Shown here in pieces: positions 1-6,565 of a stretch of DNA of 8,490 nt (position 1 is the first letter of the stretch; each line of letters starts with the position of its first letter). Made by a program: the position numbers and the translations under genes. This stretch comes from Desulfobacula sp. Its GTDB lineage: Bacteria > Desulfobacterota > Desulfobacteria > Desulfobacterales > Desulfobacteraceae. The stretch is taken from NCBI GenBank assembly GCA_011390085.1, contig JAABTB010000080.1, positions 1-8,490 of the forward strand, read 5' to 3'. The notes beneath the pieces are model-generated. The model was not told the origin of the DNA. It saw only the letters and a list, made by a program, of their open reading frames with translations, and searched no databases.

Positions 1-62
1 TTCCAGAAAAAAGGGATAGGGGTAAAATTTATCCGCCGGATCCCGGTTGATTGATCTGCAAA

Positions 63-494
63 TCAGGTTTTTGGGATGGACATATTGAGCTTTTCTTTTT
101 CACGTCCTACGATTTTTTCAAGTGCTTCTTTGGGGATGTCTTTTCTCATTCCAGGACATGAATTAGCCATCATATTCCAGTTTTCAGGGTGGCGGATGAC
201 GGCTTCAATAAATGGCCATGCTTTGCACATATAGGGCTTGACCGGATGAATGGTGCATTGTTTTTCCCGATCGAAAAAAATACAGTAACCCTCCCTGCCA
301 CAGGCCAGGACATACCTTGATCCGGATTTTTCACAATACCGGTCAGAAAACCGGTTCGGATCAAAACCGATATAGGCCGATATCCGGCCGATATCCAGTG
401 CCGTGACATAGGTTCCGCCAAATCCTTTACAGCAATCACCGCATTGTCGGCATGAGAAAATATCATCCCCGGTAGTCGGTTGTTCAGAATCCAT
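63..494 (-). CDS. YkgJ-family cysteine cluster protein (putative metal/Fe-S binding)
   Basis: A 143-residue protein of the YkgJ/UPF0153 (CxxCxxCC) cysteine-cluster family. The family is thought to bind zinc or an iron-sulfur centre, but its biochemical role is not established. Visible hallmarks are an N-terminal CRQCGDCC block (C15, C18, C21, C22), further cysteines C54, C65, C71 and C80, the segment HPVKPYMCKAWPF with C90, and SCPG with C113. The order Cys cluster - CxxH - PxKPxxC - CPG is typical. No signal peptide or membrane segment is seen, so it is probably cytoplasmic. I chose the ATG at 494 because the longer reading frame to 572 only adds sequence lying inside recR with no family similarity. 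A GGAAAA stretch sits just upstream. The start overlaps the recR stop by 11 bases, so the gene is probably translationally coupled as the last visible gene of the dnaX-ebfC-recR cluster. Family is secure; function is unknown. Confidence 0.88.
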   Translation of the reverse strand: MDSEQPTTGDDIFSCRQCGDCCKGFGGTYVTALDIGRISAYIGFDPNRFSDRYCEKSGSRYVLACGREGYCIFFDREKQCTIHPVKPYMCKAWPFIEAVIRHPENWNMMANSCPGMRKDIPKEALEKIVGREKEKLNMSIPKT

Positions 495-1083
495 ATCGTT
501 TTTCCATGGCTTTTTGCATGGTGAGATGATCGATGTATTGCAGATCTCCTCCCATGGGAATTCCAGAAGCAATCCGGGTGAGGCGTATATTTGTTTTTTT
601 CAGTTTTGCCAGGATATAGGAGGCTGTTGCCTCCCCTTCCACATTGGTTTTTGTAGCCAGAATGATTTCCTTAATTTTTTCGGGAACGGCTCTTTTCATT
701 AGTTCTTTGATCCGGATATCATCCGGGCCGATACCGTCAATGGGAGACAGAAGCCCGCCCAGGATATGATAAATACCGTGATATCCCTTTGATTTTTCGA
801 TGGCGGCCATATCCGTTGGATTTTCCACAACACAGATAAGGGATTTGTCTCTTGAAGGGTCGGTGCATATCCGGCATCTTTCCTGATCGCTGAAGGAGAA
901 ACAGATTTCACAGAGCCGGATACTGCTTTTCAGCTCGATAATATCGGCCGCCAGGGTTGCAGCTTCCCCGGGTGAGGCATGAAGGATGTGAAGGGTCAGC
1001 CTTTCCGCCGTCTTTTTACCTATGCCGGGGAGCCTGGACAGGCTTTGAATCAGTTTTATGATCGGTTCAGGATAGTGGGTCAT
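484..1083 (-). CDS. recR: Recombination mediator protein RecR
   Basis: A 199-residue RecR, the usual family length. With RecF/RecO it helps load RecA onto SSB-coated single-stranded DNA at gaps in the cytoplasm. Domains in order are a helix-hairpin-helix with LPGIGKKTAERL (residues 18-29), a four-cysteine zinc finger (C58, C61, C70, C73), a TOPRIM domain starting at VVENPTD (E87) and including ATKTNVEGEATASYI (143-157), and a C-terminal GIPMGGDLQYID motif (174-185). The TOPRIM segment reads ATKTNVEGEA where many RecR proteins have ATNPTVEGEA, a mild variation. The ATG lies 7 nt after the ebfC stop, and the gap (CCCCGCC) has no Shine-Dalgarno sequence, so translation probably depends on re-initiation after ebfC. 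The dnaX-ebfC-recR order is widely conserved in bacteria. Confidence 0.97.
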   Translation of the reverse strand: MTHYPEPIIKLIQSLSRLPGIGKKTAERLTLHILHASPGEAATLAADIIELKSSIRLCEICFSFSDQERCRICTDPSRDKSLICVVENPTDMAAIEKSKGYHGIYHILGGLLSPIDGIGPDDIRIKELMKRAVPEKIKEIILATKTNVEGEATASYILAKLKKTNIRLTRIASGIPMGGDLQYIDHLTMQKAMEKRYGF

Positions 1084-1090
1084 GGCGGGG

Positions 1091-1402
1091 TTAAAAACCA
1101 GGAATATTTAATCCGCCGGTCAGTTTGCCCATTTCAGATGATACCATTTCCTGGGATTTGGCCAATGCATCATTAACCGCTGCCAGAACAAGGTCCTGAA
1201 GCATTTCAATATCATCGGGGTTCACCACTTCTTTTTCAAGAACAATGGATTCGATTTTCTGGGCGCCATTGGCCACAACCTTGACCATGCCGCCGCCGGA
1301 TGAAGCTTCAATGGTCTTTGTGGCCATTTCCTGCTGGGTTTGCAGCATTTTTTTCTGGAGCTTCTGGGCCTGTTTCATCATTGCGTGCATATTGTTCATC
1401 AT
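1091..1402 (-). CDS. ebfC: YbaB/EbfC family nucleoid-associated protein
   Basis: A 103-residue member of the YbaB/EbfC family, small dimeric DNA-binding proteins associated with the nucleoid and usually encoded between dnaX and recR, as here. The N terminus (MHAMMKQAQKLQKKMLQTQQEM) is a Met/Gln/Lys-rich helix typical of the family. It is followed by a glycine-rich turn (SSGGGMVKVVANG, about residues 34-46) and the conserved core around LEKEVVNPDDIEMLQDLV. Two ATG codons lie in tandem (1402 and 1399). The first is 8 nt from the AAAAGGA Shine-Dalgarno sequence (1411-1417), which overlaps the dnaX stop codon, so I chose the first. Only 13 nt separate it from dnaX and 7 nt from recR, indicating one operon. 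Confidence 0.95.
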   Translation of the reverse strand: MMNNMHAMMKQAQKLQKKMLQTQQEMATKTIEASSGGGMVKVVANGAQKIESIVLEKEVVNPDDIEMLQDLVLAAVNDALAKSQEMVSSEMGKLTGGLNIPGF

Positions 1403-1415
1403 AATTTAGATCCTT

Positions 1416-3089
1416 TTAAGAATTAATGATTTCTCCGTTAAAAAGCCGCTGCGCTTCAACCACCAGGGGATGGTTTAAAGCAGCCTGCCGGGCTTTGATT
1501 TCATTTTTTTGCTCAAGGGAGTCGTTGAGTCTGTTATCCTGCAATATTATTTTAAGGGTCAGATTTTTTTCAAGAAATTCCCTGCACAGATGTTTGAGTT
1601 CATTTTCTTTATTCTCAAGCCTATTTTTATCAAAGGAAGAACAGTTTTCAAGTTCAACGATGATTTCACCATGGGGGTTTTCTTTGACAGACCCCTTTGT
1701 TAGAAGGGCAAAAATAAAGGGCTGGGTTTGTTCTATTTTTTTTAAAAAATTTTCCCAGGTGTTTTGCTCGGATATTGAGGAAGGACCCTGAGAATAGTTC
1801 CGGTCCGGAACAGATTCCCGGGGTATATCCGGAGTTTTTTCAGCCGGTAGCGGTTTTTCTTCTCCTCTTAGGGAATGCGTCGGGCCTGATTCCGGCTGAG
1901 GTATCGGCGCCGGCGAATATCCGGAGTCCGATGCCATGGAGCCGATCTGTTTTGCAAGAGCATCCAACTGATGAATGATGTGGTCAACCCCGGCTCCGGA
2001 ATCCGTCTGCACGAGTTTAAGCAGGACCATTTCAATGGCAATCCGGGTATGAGACGAATACCTCACAAGGTTTTCCTCTTCTAAAAGGGTTTCCAGGATG
2101 GCCTGTATATTTGCCATGGGGACATCGGAGGCCCTTTGAAACAAGAGTTCTTTTTCCGATTCTGCAATATTGACGGCAGGGCTTTGCCGTCCGCATAGCC
2201 GGATCACGCTGAAATTTCTGAAATAGAGAAGGATATCGGCATAAAATTTTTTCAGATCAATTCCGGAATCATTCACCCGTTCAATAAGTTCGATGATTCT
2301 TGCCCCGTTTTTTTTCAATATGGCGGTGCAGATATCGTGCATCACCTGATGATCTATGACGCCAAGGGCATTTAGTATCCATTGGGGGTCAATTTCTTTA
2401 TTTGTGGTTGAAGACAGTATCCTGTCCAGAAGACTTAATCCATCCCGTATGGAACCGTCTGCTTCACGGGCAATGAGATCAATGCTTTCTTCTTTTATAA
2501 GAAAGCCTTCTTTTATGCAAAGACGTTTTAAGTGGCCTGAAATCAATTCAACCGGGATCCGGATAAGGTCGTGCCGCTGACATCGGGACAAGATGGTTGA
2601 TGGAATCTTATGCACCTCGGTGGTGGCAAATATGAACATCACATGGCCGGGGGGTTCTTCAAGGGTTTTGAGAAGGGCGTTAAAAGCGGCTGTGGACAGC
2701 ATATGCACTTCATCAATAATATATATTTTATATTTTGCCGATGAAGGCATATAAGTGACGTTTTCCCTTAAGTCCCGGACCTGATCCACACTGTTATTGG
2801 ATGCTCCGTCAATTTCAAAGACATCGGTACAGTGTCCTTCGATGATATCCTTACAGATCCGGCAAGTGTTGCAGGGAAAAGCCGAAGGGCCGTTTTTGCA
2901 GTTCATGGCCTTGGCTAAAATCCGGGCAATGGTGGTTTTTCCTGTACCCCTGGGCCCTGTAAAAAGAATGGCATGGGCTACCCGGTCGGAGGAAACGGCA
3001 TTTTTAAGGGTGGTAACGACATGATTCTGTCCTATCACATCATCAAAGGTCTGGGGGCGGTATTTGAGTGCTAATACTTGGTATGACAT
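1416..3089 (-). CDS. dnaX: DNA polymerase III subunit gamma/tau (clamp loader ATPase)
   Basis: A 557-residue DnaX, the motor subunit of the clamp loader that opens the beta clamp and, as tau, bridges polymerase and DnaB helicase. Visible in order are the N-terminal LALKYRPQTFDDVIGQ signature, Walker A GPRGTGKT (45-52), a zinc module (C64, C73, C76, C79), Walker B IIDEVH (124-129) and the SRC arginine-finger motif in LSRCQR (167-172). A Ser/Pro/Glu-rich linker follows (about residues 390-440), and then a C-terminal tau-type domain from about residue 444. An open frame extends upstream to 3155, but that extension (VPRVRIPPSPP) is tRNA-Ser read as protein, so the ATG at 3089 is the start. Its ribosome-binding site is weak (GGA, 4 nt away). 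A T6A8 slippery tract occurs at codons 447-452 and could yield a shorter gamma form. An A8 run also occurs at codons 259-261. Cotranscription with the upstream tRNA and downstream ebfC is likely. Confidence 0.97.
   Translation of the reverse strand: MSYQVLALKYRPQTFDDVIGQNHVVTTLKNAVSSDRVAHAILFTGPRGTGKTTIARILAKAMNCKNGPSAFPCNTCRICKDIIEGHCTDVFEIDGASNNSVDQVRDLRENVTYMPSSAKYKIYIIDEVHMLSTAAFNALLKTLEEPPGHVMFIFATTEVHKIPSTILSRCQRHDLIRIPVELISGHLKRLCIKEGFLIKEESIDLIAREADGSIRDGLSLLDRILSSTTNKEIDPQWILNALGVIDHQVMHDICTAILKKNGARIIELIERVNDSGIDLKKFYADILLYFRNFSVIRLCGRQSPAVNIAESEKELLFQRASDVPMANIQAILETLLEEENLVRYSSHTRIAIEMVLLKLVQTDSGAGVDHIIHQLDALAKQIGSMASDSGYSPAPIPQPESGPTHSLRGEEKPLPAEKTPDIPRESVPDRNYSQGPSSISEQNTWENFLKKIEQTQPFIFALLTKGSVKENPHGEIIVELENCSSFDKNRLENKENELKHLCREFLEKNLTLKIILQDNRLNDSLEQKNEIKARQAALNHPLVVEAQRLFNGEIINS
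1736..1749 (-). other. Candidate slippery tract in dnaX (T6A8), possible gamma/tau switch
   Basis: On the coding strand the sequence reads GAA AAT TTT TTA AAA AAA ATA GAA in frame, giving six T then eight A. It contains three overlapping -1 slippery heptamers in the correct phase: T TTT TTA, T TTA AAA and A AAA AAA. A -1 shift would add 23 codons and end at TGA, for about 474 residues. A +1 shift, or loss of one A by polymerase slippage, gives TAG at once after Lys451. Both products keep the ATPase and clamp-loader collar domains and lose the C-terminal domain, as E. coli gamma does. A CCCTT/AAGGG hairpin lies a little downstream but is weak, and no strong internal Shine-Dalgarno sequence is seen upstream. 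The tract is directly visible; its function is inference. Confidence 0.5.
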
Positions 3090-3107
3090 GCTATCCGATA
3101 TGGTTAG

Positions 3108-3199
3108 TGGCGGAGAAGGAGGGATTCGAACCCTCGGTACCCTTTTGGAGTACACACGCTTTCCAGGCGTGCACCTTCAGCCAGCTCGGCCACCTCTCC
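3108..3199 (-). tRNA. tRNA-Ser(GGA), CCA encoded
   Basis: A complete class II tRNA. The acceptor stem GGAGAGG pairs with CTTCTCC with one G-U pair, followed by discriminator G and a genomically encoded CCA (3108-3110). The D arm contains GCCGAGCTGGC. The anticodon arm is CACGC-CTGGAAA-GCGTG with anticodon GGA at 3162-3164, reading UCC/UCU serine codons. The long variable arm has a GTAC/GTAC-type stem characteristic of tRNA-Ser, and the T arm is GAGGG-TTCGAAT-CCCTC. The dnaX ATG begins 18 nt after the CCA end, with no terminator between, so the tRNA is probably cut out of a tRNA-dnaX transcript. Confidence 0.97.
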
Positions 3200-3220
3200 G
3201 CATTAATTCTGATTCAGGGC

Positions 3221-3249
3221 AAAATAGTATCTTTTTATAATTGTGTCAA
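3221..3249 (-). promoter_or_regulatory. Candidate sigma70-type promoter for tRNA-Ser/dnaX
   Basis: On the minus strand there is a perfect -35 TTGACA (3244-3249), a 17-bp A/T-rich spacer and a -10-like TATTTT (3221-3226, 4 of 6 matches). A GC-rich stretch GCCCTG follows directly, the kind of discriminator seen at stringently controlled stable-RNA promoters. Transcription would start about 10-15 nt before the tRNA 5' end at 3199. The -35 box overlaps the stop region of the upstream methyltransferase gene. No other convincing promoter lies between the two genes. Confidence 0.6.
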
Positions 3250-3998
3250 GATCTAAACAGGGAAAGATATTCTTTGGTAAATTTATTTTCAGGGGTATAG
3301 ATACAAAGGGCCGGGGGCAGAGAACATTGCGTGCCGGGGTTTTTCACGGCTTGGACAATGACGCGCCTTGCTTTTGTGTTGGGCTTAATATGAACAGGCC
3401 GTATAAATTCAGGATAAAACTGATGTCGCGTCAGGGCCATGGACAGGTCCGGTAGCCGATCAAAGGGAAAAATAACGAAAAAAAGCCCCTGATCACTGAT
3501 CAGGCGGCTTGAACATTCAACCAGCGCATCAATGTTAAGGGCGGATTCATGTCGAGCCACGGCCCTTTGGGGATCAGGATTAATCCTGCCGGTTCCGAGT
3601 TTCTTATAGGGGGGATTGGAAACAATGATATCAACCCTGGTATCTATTCTGCTCGATTGAAAGGTCCTGATATCCTCATGAAAAATATGGATAGTTTTTT
3701 CAAAACCGTTGGCAAGAATGTTTTTTCGGGCGAAATCATATAGTTCTTCCTGGATCTCAATGCCTGTAATTTTCAGATCCGGATATCTCCGGGCCAGGAT
3801 AAGAGAAATGATCCCGCACCCGCATCCCAGATCCATAACGGTTTCATTGCCTTTGGGGTGGATATGGGCTGCAAGAATCAGTGAGTCCAGGGAGAAACGA
3901 TACCCTTTTTCCGGTTGGGAGATATTGAGTTGATGGGCGTCATCAACCGAGAATTTTTCCAATTTTATACCGGATTTTTTTGACCAGGGGCTGATCAA
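3246..3998 (-). CDS. tRNA1(Val) (adenine(37)-N6)-methyltransferase-like protein
   Basis: A class I SAM-dependent methyltransferase of about 250 residues resembling the TrmN6/YfiC family, which N6-methylates adenine next to the anticodon of tRNA-Val. Motif I is DLGCGCGIIS (56-65), the acidic ribose-binding residue is E81 in GIE, and the catalytic motif is NPPY (128-131), as expected for N6-adenine or Gln/Asn N-methyltransferases. Family-like flanks are QPEKGYRFSLDSLILAA near the N terminus and NTKARRVIVQA near residues 207-217. The first possible start is TTG at 3998, overlapping the upstream DUF721 gene by 56 bp. Another TTG at 3962 (residue 13) also keeps the whole domain. Neither has a clear Shine-Dalgarno sequence, so coupling to the upstream gene is likely and the start is uncertain. 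Methyltransferase identity is firm; the exact tRNA target is inferred from family resemblance. Confidence 0.85.
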   Translation of the reverse strand: MISPWSKKSGIKLEKFSVDDAHQLNISQPEKGYRFSLDSLILAAHIHPKGNETVMDLGCGCGIISLILARRYPDLKITGIEIQEELYDFARKNILANGFEKTIHIFHEDIRTFQSSRIDTRVDIIVSNPPYKKLGTGRINPDPQRAVARHESALNIDALVECSSRLISDQGLFFVIFPFDRLPDLSMALTRHQFYPEFIRPVHIKPNTKARRVIVQAVKNPGTQCSLPPALCIYTPENKFTKEYLSLFRS

Positions 3999-4260
3999 GG
4001 TGATGGTTGATATTCACGATCATTTCCTTTTCAAGAAATGTGAGCTGATGAATCCATGTGGAACTTGATACATTCACGATGAGGATTCCATCCTTGAAGG
4101 AATCGGGTTTGGCATTCATGGAAATGGGTTTGCCCACAGCAGCTTCCCAGATATCCCAGATCCGCATCATCCATGTGTCCTGAGCCGGTCTGAATTTTCC
4201 CAGCGCTGAATTTAAAATATCACTGATATGAATCAGGTTGCTTTTATTCTTTTTGTCCAA
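3943..4260 (-). CDS. DUF721 / DciA-like protein
   Basis: A 105-residue protein of the DUF721 family. Members of this family include DciA, the helicase operator that assists DnaB loading in the many bacteria lacking DnaC or DnaI. The family pattern is visible: an N-terminal IHISDILNSALGKF helix, WDIWEAAVG (about residues 35-43), a DGILIVNVSSSTWIHQL strand pair (58-73), and a C-terminal NINHHL...KKIRYKIG segment. The start is TTG at 4260, with AAGGA 10 nt upstream (4271-4275); no ATG fits. It overlaps the methyltransferase gene downstream and lies a few hundred bases from tRNA-Ser/dnaX, an association of replication functions. That this protein loads DnaB here is an inference from the family. 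Confidence 0.82.
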   Translation of the reverse strand: MDKKNKSNLIHISDILNSALGKFRPAQDTWMMRIWDIWEAAVGKPISMNAKPDSFKDGILIVNVSSSTWIHQLTFLEKEMIVNINHHLDQPLVKKIRYKIGKILG

Positions 4261-4471
4261 TTTGAATATATCCTTGTTCTCGATGAGACCCTCTATTCCA
4301 TATCATATAATTCATACTGGATATACTAAAAAATACTCGGCCGATGCCGTTCAAAAATTTTTACCGATGAGCGGATTCCAAAAAAATATTGCCTTTTAGA
4401 GCTGATCCATATAAATATGACTATATTTCAAGCATTATACTTTAAAGAAATCAAGAGACAGGACATTATTT
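4261..4471. other. Divergent intergenic region (DUF721 gene / hflK)
   Basis: These 211 bp, A/T-rich, separate the leftward DUF721 gene from rightward hflK and must hold both promoters. For hflK a TATACT (-10-like, 4436-4441) lies about 30 nt before the ATG, but no good -35 is found at the right spacing. A perfect TATAAT at 4306-4311 also lacks a -35 partner. On the minus strand a TTGAAC at about 4347-4352 has only T-rich sequence at -10 distance. No hairpin, riboswitch or small ORF is convincing. Confidence 0.3.
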
Positions 4472-5545
4472 ATGAATTGGGATTGGGATAAATTAAGGGA
4501 AAACCAGCAGAAATACGAGAATAAAAAAGAAGGCGGAGGAATGGGTATGCCTAAGCCGCCCCAGATGGATGAACTGGTGGAGCGATTCAGAAACCTTAAG
4601 AAATCAGGCATTGTTCCTATTGCTCTTTTGCTTCTGGTTGCTCTTTTGGCTGTTTCAAGTGTTTTTACGATTGCAACCGACGAGGTCGGGGTTATCCAGC
4701 GATTTGGGGAGTATACCAGGACGGCCCAACCCGGATTGAATTTTAAATTTCCGACCGGGATTGAAAAACTCACAAAAGTTAAGGTGAAAAGGGTATATCA
4801 GGAAGAATTCGGGCTTGATACCGAGAAGACGGCGGGCAATTACACACCGGTCAATGACAGCGCTTCCCAGGAAACCCCCCTCATGTTGACCGGGGATCTG
4901 AATGTTGCAGTGGTTCCCTGGATTGTTCAATACAGAATTTTAAACCCTCTGGATTATCTGTTTAAAATCAAGGATGTCAGGGCTATTCTGCGTGACATGT
5001 CCGAAGCTACCATGAGAACCGTTGTCGGTGACCGAAGCATCAATGAGGTCATCAGTAAACGGGAGGAAATTGCCCTTGCGGCAAGGGAAATTCTTCAAAA
5101 AGAGATGGACCGGGCCCAGTCCGGTATCAGCATCATTACCATCGAAATGAAAAAAACAAATGTTCCTGATCCGGTTCAGCCCTCCTTCAATGAGGTAAAC
5201 CAGGCCACCCAGGAAAAAGAACAAACCATCTATAAAGCAAGGGAAGAATATAATCAGGCAGTCCCGCTGGCCCGTGGTGAAGCAAGGCGGGTCTTAAAGG
5301 ATGCGGAAGGGTATGCCATTGACAGAGTCAATCGGGCCAAGGGCGATGCCGATAAATATACGGCTATTTTTCAGGAATATCTAAAAGCCAAGGATATCAC
5401 AAAAAAACGACTCTATCTGGAAGCAATGCTGGAAGTTTACCCGAAACTCGGGACAAAATATATTATTGATTCAGACCAGAAAAATTTGCTTCCCTTATTA
5501 AATATGAGCGGTGGAATTTCGCTTCCCCAGAACCAGACCCCTTAA
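4472..5545 (+). CDS. hflK: HflK, SPFH-domain subunit of the HflKC complex
   Basis: A 357-residue HflK. With HflC it builds a large membrane-anchored cage that in E. coli surrounds and modulates the FtsH protease. The N-terminal cytoplasmic segment is charged and contains a short Gly-rich stretch (GGGMGMPKPP, 21-30), shorter than in E. coli HflK (419 aa). One transmembrane helix lies at about residues 46-67. The SPFH/band-7 domain starts at DEVGVIQRFGEY, with the family segment NVPDPVQPSFNEVNQATQEKE (230-250) preceding a long charged helix (about 250-320). The ATG at 4472 has AGGA 8 nt upstream. The gene is followed by hflC after 29 nt. No signal-peptidase site is visible, so it should be a single-pass anchored protein. 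No ftsH, hfq or hflX is nearby. Confidence 0.95.
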   Translation: MNWDWDKLRENQQKYENKKEGGGMGMPKPPQMDELVERFRNLKKSGIVPIALLLLVALLAVSSVFTIATDEVGVIQRFGEYTRTAQPGLNFKFPTGIEKLTKVKVKRVYQEEFGLDTEKTAGNYTPVNDSASQETPLMLTGDLNVAVVPWIVQYRILNPLDYLFKIKDVRAILRDMSEATMRTVVGDRSINEVISKREEIALAAREILQKEMDRAQSGISIITIEMKKTNVPDPVQPSFNEVNQATQEKEQTIYKAREEYNQAVPLARGEARRVLKDAEGYAIDRVNRAKGDADKYTAIFQEYLKAKDITKKRLYLEAMLEVYPKLGTKYIIDSDQKNLLPLLNMSGGISLPQNQTP

Positions 5546-5574
5546 ATAAAGTAAAGAGGCGGGATAGGAATAAT

Positions 5575-6510
5575 ATGATAAAAAATATAATTTTGATTGT
5601 TTTTGCGGCAGGTATTTTTCTGGCCTATAATGCAGCTTATACGGTTGATGAAACAGAGCAGGTGGTCATCACGCAATTCGGTAAGGTGGTGGGCGACCCC
5701 ATCACCAGTCCGGGTTTGAAATTCAAGCTGCCTTTTTTTCAGAAAGCCAATATTTTCGCTAAAAATCTCTTGACCTGGGATGGGATTCCCGGCCAGGTCC
5801 CGACCCAGGATAAGACCTATATTTATGTGGACAGCTTTGCCCGCTGGAAAATTATCGATCCGGTAAAATTTATTCAGACCGTGAACAATGAGAGCTCTGC
5901 CATTGACCGCCTGAATGGGATTGTTGATCCTGCGGTAAGGAATCTGATCACCTCTCATCCGTTGGTTGAAACCGTCAGGAATACAGACCGGTCCATGGAT
6001 ACATTTGAATATGATGTTGATGAAAATGTTCAGCGGGTTCAATATAAAATCAACCTTGGAAGGGATGAGATTACAAGGCTCATCGTTGAACAGGCCAGTG
6101 AAAAATTAAAAGAGTTCGGTATCGAGCTGGTTGATGTGAAGATCAAGCGGATCAATTATATTGATAATGTACGGCAGGCTGTTTATGAACGAATGATCGC
6201 AGAAAGAAAACAGATCGCAGAAAAATACAGGGCCGAGGGAGCAGGAGAAGCAAGCAATATCCGCGGAGAAAAGGAAAAAGAACTCCAGGTCATTAAATCC
6301 CAGGCATACAGGGATTCCCAGAAAATAAAAGGGGATGCCGATGCTGAAGCTGCAAAAATTTATGCGAGCGCATATGGGGCTGATCCGGAATTTTATTCAT
6401 TTGTGAAATCCCTGGAAGTATACAGAGAGTCATTGAAAAAAGATACCACCCTGATCCTTTCAACCAGTTCTGATTTCATGAAGTATTTAAAAGGGATTGG
6501 AAAAGAGTAA
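5575..6510 (+). CDS. hflC: HflC, SPFH-domain subunit of the HflKC complex
   Basis: A 311-residue HflC, partner of the HflK encoded 29 nt upstream. The N-terminal membrane anchor is at about residues 3-20 (IILIVFAAGIFLAYNA), followed directly by the SPFH domain (DETEQVVITQFGKVVG). The family hallmark RINYIDNVRQAVYERMIAERKQIAEKYRAEGAGEA falls at about 192-226 and leads into a long charged helix. The C terminus has GADPEFYSFVKSLEVY...LSTSSDFMKYL (268-305), also typical. The ATG at 5575 has AGGA with a rather short 5-nt gap. The long extramembrane part is predicted to lie on the periplasmic side, as in E. coli. The gene ends the hflKC unit and converges on a small gene on the other strand. Confidence 0.95.
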   Translation: MIKNIILIVFAAGIFLAYNAAYTVDETEQVVITQFGKVVGDPITSPGLKFKLPFFQKANIFAKNLLTWDGIPGQVPTQDKTYIYVDSFARWKIIDPVKFIQTVNNESSAIDRLNGIVDPAVRNLITSHPLVETVRNTDRSMDTFEYDVDENVQRVQYKINLGRDEITRLIVEQASEKLKEFGIELVDVKIKRINYIDNVRQAVYERMIAERKQIAEKYRAEGAGEASNIRGEKEKELQVIKSQAYRDSQKIKGDADAEAAKIYASAYGADPEFYSFVKSLEVYRESLKKDTTLILSTSSDFMKYLKGIGKE

Positions 6511-6515
6511 GAGTT

Positions 6516-6550
6516 GAGTATTGAGTTGAGTTTTTTGCAACTCAATACTC
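6516..6550. repeat. 13-bp perfect inverted repeat between hflC and the bS22-like gene
   Basis: GAGTATTGAGTTG (6516-6528) and its exact reverse complement CAACTCAATACTC (6538-6550) flank a 9-nt loop AGTTTTTTG. The hairpin begins a few bases after the hflC stop, in the convergent gap. It could end transcription of hflKC or of the opposing gene, but there is no T run after the stem on either strand; the T6 sits in the loop. The left arm lies in an internally repetitive stretch (GAGTTGAGTATTGAGTTGAG). A copy of ATTGAGTTGA recurs at 6700-6709, so a dispersed repeat or protein-binding site is also possible. Confidence 0.75.
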
Positions 6551-6565
6551 CAGGTATGGTAAAAG

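Noticed and set aside
1..62. Sequence after the ykgJ-like stop at the window edge
   Set aside because: Too short to judge; no ORF start, terminator hairpin or RNA gene could be supported.
340..400. Direct GGCCGATATCC repeats
   Set aside because: Explained by consecutive Ile/Gly/Arg/Ser codons in the YkgJ-like gene; no sign of a functional element.
495..572. 26-residue upstream extension of the YkgJ-like protein
   Set aside because: The extension lies inside recR, has no family similarity, and ATG 494 gives the usual short N terminus before CxxCxxCC.
1426..1978. Several plus-strand ORFs opposite dnaX
   Set aside because: They are antisense shadows of a clear gene, with no family resemblance and no ribosome-binding sites.
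2308..2315. A second A8 run in dnaX (codons 259-261, A AAA AAC phase)
   Set aside because: A -1 shift here stops about 11 codons later and would cut inside the collar domain, giving a product unlike any gamma subunit; probably just Lys-Lys-Asn codons.
3090..3155. In-frame N-terminal extension of dnaX (ATG at 3155)
   Set aside because: It is tRNA-Ser sequence read as protein (VPRVRIPPSPP is a well-known artefact); DnaX homologues begin at MSYQVLALKYRP.
3068..3256. Plus-strand ORF with EKEGFEPSVPFWSTHAF
   Set aside because: It is the antisense of the tRNA-Ser gene, a common spurious protein in databases.
5542..6042. 166-codon minus-strand ORF opposite hflC
   Set aside because: Lies wholly antisense to a confident SPFH gene and shows no domain of its own.
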